DNA of 8,128 bases from Bacteroidia bacterium (lineage in GTDB: Bacteria > Bacteroidota > Bacteroidia > JABEUT01): contig JABEUT010000151.1 in assembly GCA_013044305.1 (NCBI GenBank), positions 1-8,128 on the forward strand, in the 5' to 3' direction. The position numbers and the translations under genes were made by a program. Under the pieces are notes generated by a model. It did not search any database. It worked only from the letters and a program-made list of their open reading frames with translations, and was not told where the DNA came from. Below, in pieces: positions 7,024 through 8,128 of this stretch; positions within the stretch are counted from its first letter, which is position 1; each line of letters starts with the position of its first letter.

Positions 7024-7584
7024 ATGAAAAGAGTCTTTTATTTTGCCTGCTTCATGTTGCCGGCAGCCGTACAGGCGCAAAGCACCACCACCACCGTAAC
7101 CCAGCAGACCACCGTACCCGGCAACGCCACCATTAACATGAACATTGGCGGCATGCCCATGGGGACCACCACGCAGCAAACCACCACCACCACTATTACC
7201 ACCACCACCAGCGGCGACATGAATCAGCCGCAGTCGCCTCCGCCGCCAACGGCCCAGCCTCTGTCTTCGTCGCCGGCTACCGGATGCCAGGCCCCTATGA
7301 ACTGGGACGACTACCAGGGCGCAAAGAGAAGCATTGAGGAAAAAACATTTGAAGACACCAAGCTTACCCTCGCCAAGCAGATTTCGGCATCAAATTGTCT
7401 GTCGGCCGAACAAATAAGGGGAATCATGAAAACCTTCACCTTTGAAAACAGCAAGCTCGATTTTGCAAAATACGCCTATGCAACCTGTTGCGATAAAGCC
7501 AACTATTTCAAAGTGAACGATGCCTTCCAGTTCGACAACTCCTCGCAGGAATTGAACAACTACATAAGCTCACAGCCACACTAA
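7024..7584 (+). CDS. Secreted Thr-rich protein with a DUF4476-type C-terminal domain, function unknown
   Basis: The 186-residue product has a Sec signal peptide (MKRVFYFACFMLPAAVQA, likely cut before Gln19). A Thr-rich low-complexity region follows (21-62, 20 Thr of 42), then a Pro/Ser linker (about 67-86), then a C-terminal domain at about 93-182. I recognise that domain as DUF4476-like from WDDYQGAKRSIEEKTFEDTK, FENSKLDFAKYAY and YFKVNDAFQF. Within it the pattern F-[ED]-[DN]-[TS] recurs at 109, 140 and 170, about every 30 residues, suggesting helical repeats. The mature protein has four Cys (88, 125, 155, 156) that could form disulfides in the periplasm or outside the cell. There is no lipobox. 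The leader before the ATG is A-rich without a Shine-Dalgarno sequence. Gaps on both sides and a terminator behind suggest a single-gene unit. Its place beside export genes hints at an envelope role, but no function is established. Confidence 0.85.
   Translation: MKRVFYFACFMLPAAVQAQSTTTTVTQQTTVPGNATINMNIGGMPMGTTTQQTTTTTITTTTSGDMNQPQSPPPPTAQPLSSSPATGCQAPMNWDDYQGAKRSIEEKTFEDTKLTLAKQISASNCLSAEQIRGIMKTFTFENSKLDFAKYAYATCCDKANYFKVNDAFQFDNSSQELNNYISSQPH
7084..7209 (+). repeat. ACC-codon low-complexity tract encoding the Thr-rich region
   Basis: Twenty of 42 codons encode Thr, and 18 of these are ACC, in runs of up to four, with two copies of a TQQTT-coding unit. The near-uniform codon choice makes the tract a trinucleotide-like repeat that could expand or contract in frame by slippage. 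It is interrupted by other codons, so it is not a perfect microsatellite. Confidence 0.7.
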
Positions 7585-7609
7585 AACTTTGTTTGCCAAC
7601 ATACCCAAA

Positions 7610-7640
7610 CCTCCGCCGAAGTATGCGGGGGCTTTTTTTT
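7610..7640 (+). terminator. Intrinsic terminator after the DUF4476-type gene
   Basis: CCTCCGC (7610-7616) pairs with GCGGGGG (7625-7631) over 7 bp, with one G-T wobble and an 8-base loop, followed by C and eight T (7633-7640). It lies 26 bases after the stop codon. The layout is that of a standard Rho-independent terminator on the + strand, and it separates this gene from the downstream transferase gene. Confidence 0.85.
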
Positions 7641-7697
7641 AAGATGGATATGGAACAGTACGGCAGCAGCCGGCTAAAACAGAATGAGCCGGACCGG

Positions 7698-7705
7698 TAT
7701 ATTTG
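7698..7705 (+). promoter_or_regulatory. Distal -7-like box upstream of the transferase gene
   Basis: TATATTTG matches TAnnTTTG exactly but lacks a TTG at the -33 distance. It lies 99 bases before the ATG at 7805. It is a secondary candidate, less well placed than the box at 7751. Confidence 0.2.
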
Positions 7706-7750
7706 CTGTTAAATAAGCAATGAAGTATAGCTTCTTCACAGAAATTAGCC

Positions 7751-7758
7751 TAAATTTG
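7751..7758 (+). promoter_or_regulatory. Proximal -7-like box upstream of the transferase gene
   Basis: TAAATTTG matches TAnnTTTG exactly and would start transcription near 7763-7766, giving a leader of about 40 bases. No TTG is seen around 7728-7733, so the -33 element is weak or absent. A promoter is expected here because a strong terminator precedes the gene. Confidence 0.4.
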
Positions 7759-7762
7759 CTTT

Positions 7763-7780
7763 TTATCATCGGTCTGATAA
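7763..7780 (+). promoter_or_regulatory. Perfect dyad at the predicted transcription start of the transferase gene
   Basis: TTATCA (7763-7768), a 6-base spacer and TGATAA (7775-7780) form a perfect inverted repeat directly downstream of the -7 box at 7751. It could be an operator half-site pair or a short 5' hairpin. A 6-bp arm can occur by chance, so this is tentative. Confidence 0.3.
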
Positions 7781-7804
7781 CCAACAAAAAGTTATAGATA
7801 GGTT

Positions 7805-8128
7805 ATGTCCTCCAATCTGCCCCTGTTTTATTTTACGTTCTTCGGCGTGGTATTCGGCCTGTCCATATTGCTTAACAGCCTGTTTTTAAAGTTTTCCGGA
7901 ACGCTCGGCATACGCAAAGGCGAAAACATCATCCGCTGGAGCGCCACTTCCAAGCCGGCTATGGGCGGCATTACATTCTACATCACTTTCCTTTTTTCCA
8001 TTATCGTATATTCCCTCTTCTTCCAGCCCACAACCGTTTTGCTTCAATCCGAAATGATAGGGCTGCTGTGTTCATGCACAGTGGCTTTCCTTATGGGGCT
8101 GGCCGATGACGCCTATGATACCAATCCG
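7805..8128 (+). CDS. WecA/TagO-type polyprenyl-phosphate sugar-1-phosphate transferase, 3' end outside window
   Basis: The family moves a sugar-1-phosphate, usually GlcNAc-1-P, from a UDP-sugar to undecaprenyl phosphate and so starts lipid-linked glycan synthesis in the inner membrane. From the ATG at 7805 the frame stays open for 108 codons to the window edge, and an in-frame TAG at 7799 lies two codons upstream, which supports this start. Hydrophobic segments at about 6-29, 53-73 and 83-98 fit the first membrane helices. KPAMGGI (50-56) is the family's cytoplasmic-loop motif. LADDAYDTNP (99-108) holds the Mg-binding Asp pair 101-102, and Asp105 gives the DDxxD form typical of WecA/TagO; MraY usually has DDxxK. 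The rest of the protein is not visible, so the sugar donor cannot be judged. It follows a terminator and probably has its own promoter. Confidence 0.88.
   Translation, partial: MSSNLPLFYFTFFGVVFGLSILLNSLFLKFSGTLGIRKGENIIRWSATSKPAMGGITFYITFLFSIIVYSLFFQPTTVLLQSEMIGLLCSCTVAFLMGLADDAYDTNP

Noticed and set aside
7084..7209. ACC-rich tract as a CRISPR array or tandem DNA repeat element
   Set aside because: There are no regularly spaced repeats with unique spacers; the pattern is explained by Thr codons in a secreted protein.
7038..7220. Minus-strand ORF with a Val-rich hydrophobic translation
   Set aside because: It is the antisense of the ACC tract (GGT reads as Gly or, shifted, GTG/GTV as Val), so it follows from the repeat and not from selection for a protein.
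7721..7738. TGAAG...CTTCA inverted repeat upstream of the transferase gene
   Set aside because: The arms are only 5 bp with an 8-base loop, and it lies where a -33 element is expected; it is too weak to call beside the longer dyad at 7763.

Overview
The window looks like part of an extracellular or capsular polysaccharide locus from a Bacteroidota bacterium, probably in the Chitinophagales/Sphingobacteriales range; the lineage is inference. The reasons are starts preceded by A-rich leaders without clear Shine-Dalgarno sequences, TAnnTTTG-type -7 promoter boxes, a DUF4476-type secreted protein, and a Wza-like lipoprotein followed by a fused Wzz/BY-kinase. All genes I can support are on the + strand, and no RNA genes, insertion sequences or CRISPR arrays are visible.

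Layout: (1) the 3' part of an asparagine-synthase-type amidotransferase gene, cut by the left edge (1-1772); (2) a GT4 glycosyltransferase (1809-3014); (3) the best promoter candidate, overlapping the end of that gene (3001-3029), followed by a tight trio: Wza-like outer-membrane export lipoprotein (3062-3832), Wzc-like co-polymerase/tyrosine autokinase (3835-6240) and RmlC-type dTDP-sugar epimerase (6262-6804); (4) a 219-bp AT-rich gap; (5) a secreted Thr-rich DUF4476-type protein of unknown function (7024-7584) closed by a clear intrinsic terminator (7610-7640); (6) a 164-bp gap with -7-like boxes and a perfect dyad; (7) the 5' part of a WecA/TagO-type polyprenyl-phosphate sugar-1-phosphate transferase gene, cut by the right edge (7805-8128).

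Taken together the genes fit a Wzx/Wzy-type pathway. The WecA-type enzyme would load the first sugar phosphate on undecaprenyl phosphate, the GT4 enzyme would extend the repeat unit, RmlC would supply a dTDP-6-deoxyhexose such as dTDP-L-rhamnose, the AsnB-like enzyme could amidate a sugar acid or make asparagine, and the Wzc/Wza pair would control chain length and carry polymer across the envelope. Flippase, polymerase and the other rml genes are not in the window.

I do not see a convincing undescribed system. The least explained element is the Thr-rich DUF4476-type protein with a roughly 30-residue internal repeat, standing between the export genes and the initiating transferase gene.
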